DNA of 64,000 nt. Source: Pseudomonas fluorescens NCIMB 11764 (GTDB lineage: Bacteria; Pseudomonadota; Gammaproteobacteria; Pseudomonadales; Pseudomonadaceae). This document shows positions 63,251 through 64,000 of this stretch, in pieces (the stretch's first letter is position 1; every line of letters starts with the position of its first letter). The DNA is taken from contig NZ_CP010945.1 of NCBI RefSeq assembly GCF_000293885.2, forward strand, positions 4,360,001 through 4,424,000, read 5' to 3'. Both the position numbers and the translations under genes were made by a program. The notes beneath the pieces are model-generated. The model did not search any database, was not told where the DNA came from, and saw nothing but the letters and a program-made list of their open reading frames with translations.

Positions 63251-64000
63251 TTTCGAATTCGGCGGACATTTCGGAACGGGTCGGCAACCCCTCCATATCC
63301 CCCCGACTTTGCACTGCCCGGCTGCCGATCCAGTTGGCGCGCTTCACGGCGTCGGCAAAGCTGTGGTTTTCCAGCAGCGCGCTGATCATGCCGACGGCAA
63401 AACCATCACCGGCACCGACGGTGTCGACCACGGTTTCCACGGGCACGCCCGCCACGAAACCTTCATCCAGATGCGTGCGGTAATAAGCGCCGTGGGGGCC
63501 GAGCTTGATCGCTACGGCTTCGGCGCCCCGGTCGAGGTAAAACGCCGCGATGTCGGCAGGGTCTTCGAAGCCGGTCAGCAATCGGCCTTCGCTCAAACCC
63601 GGCAGCACCCAGTCGGCGAGGGCGGCGAGGCGGTTGGTCTCGGTAATCATCTGTTGCGTGCTGGCCCACAGGCTCGGACGCAGGTTTGGATCGAAGGACA
63701 CACTGCGCCCGGCCTCGCGCATGCGCGTCATCAGTTCGAACGACATCTGCCGCGCCGTTTCCGATAGCGCTGCAGGAATGCCGGTGGCGTGCAAGTGCCG
63801 CGCCTTGAGCAACTCGGGGAGGATGGACTGCGGCGACAAGTGACTCGCCGCCGATCCGCGCCGGAAATACTCGACCATCGGGTCGTCGCCATCGTCGGTG
63901 CGCGACTTGAGCTGAAACCCGGTCGGGTGTTCAGCATCGATCGCAACGTTACTGCAATCGATGCCTTCCTTTCTCAGCGTGTCGATCACGAACCGACCCA
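63183..64000 (-). CDS. kguK: 2-ketogluconate kinase (5' truncated by window)
   Basis: PfkB/ribokinase-type sugar kinase that phosphorylates 2-ketogluconate. The visible part (about 270 residues) includes GFEDPADIAAFYLDRGAEAVAI and the ATP/anion-hole motif VDTVGAGDGFAVGM. The frame is open to the window edge (GRF before the GTG at 63989), so the N-terminus lies outside. The last 21 residues, starting ALASRLAPTGDL, are translated from a REP element. It is the upstream gene of kguK-kguT-kguD. Confidence 0.92.
   Translation of the reverse strand, partial: GRFVIDTLRKEGIDCSNVAIDAEHPTGFQLKSRTDDGDDPMVEYFRRGSAASHLSPQSILPELLKARHLHATGIPAALSETARQMSFELMTRMREAGRSVSFDPNLRPSLWASTQQMITETNRLAALADWVLPGLSEGRLLTGFEDPADIAAFYLDRGAEAVAIKLGPHGAYYRTHLDEGFVAGVPVETVVDTVGAGDGFAVGMISALLENHSFADAVKRANWIGSRAVQSRGDMEGLPTRSEMSAEFETALASRLAPTGDLCRLQIQCGS

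Overview
The window is a 64-kb stretch of a Pseudomonas chromosome, most likely from the P. fluorescens lineage. This rests on an OprI-type lipoprotein, an ANR/FNR-type regulator with typical binding boxes, an MvaT/MvaU-type H-NS protein, the kguK-kguT-kguD and aruH genes, and the many short REP-type inverted repeats. All functional calls come from reading the sequence and from recalled family knowledge; nothing was searched.

Region 1 (1-15.7 kb) is a low-oxygen stress cluster. It holds four tandem-domain universal stress proteins, a GNAT acetyltransferase, a zinc alcohol dehydrogenase, a second FNR/ANR-type regulator, phosphoketolase, a two-helix K+ channel, an accessory FtsH, a triple-BON protein, an OprI paralogue and a metallo-beta-lactamase/beta-CASP nuclease. 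Seven FNR/ANR-like boxes lie in the upstream regions, 67-95 nt before the start codons they probably serve.

Region 2 (15.2-22.2 kb) is a compact, translationally coupled operon: thermostable-hemolysin-type acyltransferase, acyl-adenylating enzyme, haem-oxygenase-like diiron oxidase, short-chain reductase, periplasmic TPR protein, OmpR-type response regulator and QseC-type kinase. A divergent cytochrome b561 gene precedes it, and an inverted pair of PmrA/QseB-like boxes sits between them. It looks like a self-regulated pathway for an unknown acyl-derived metabolite and is the best candidate here for an undescribed system.

Region 3 (22.2-36 kb) holds a divergent NmrA/TetR pair, small conserved proteins, a type IB topoisomerase, the modABC molybdate transporter behind a ModE-like palindrome, a nitronate monooxygenase, an AcuI-type reductase, and an alkylation-repair block (ogt-type transferase, 2OG-Fe oxygenase, alkB, ada). 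Both transcription units of that block carry the same Ada-box-like element, but the Ada protein has lost three of the four N-terminal zinc cysteines.

Region 4 (36-51 kb) is mostly core metabolism and redox defence: galU, gor, a KfrA-like coiled-coil DNA-binding protein divergent from a tyrosine integrase, ahpC, ahpF, gloA, an MvaT/MvaU-like protein, a CSS-EAL phosphodiesterase, a LysR/EamA pair and hpd.

Region 5 (51-64 kb) carries an EamA transporter flanked by inverted copies of one REP doublet, an aldo/keto reductase, a glycerate/sugar-acid block (MFS transporter, CdaR, glycerate kinase), a chemoreceptor, aruH and the 2-ketogluconate genes kguD, kguT and kguK. The last runs off the window, and its C-terminus is encoded by a REP element.
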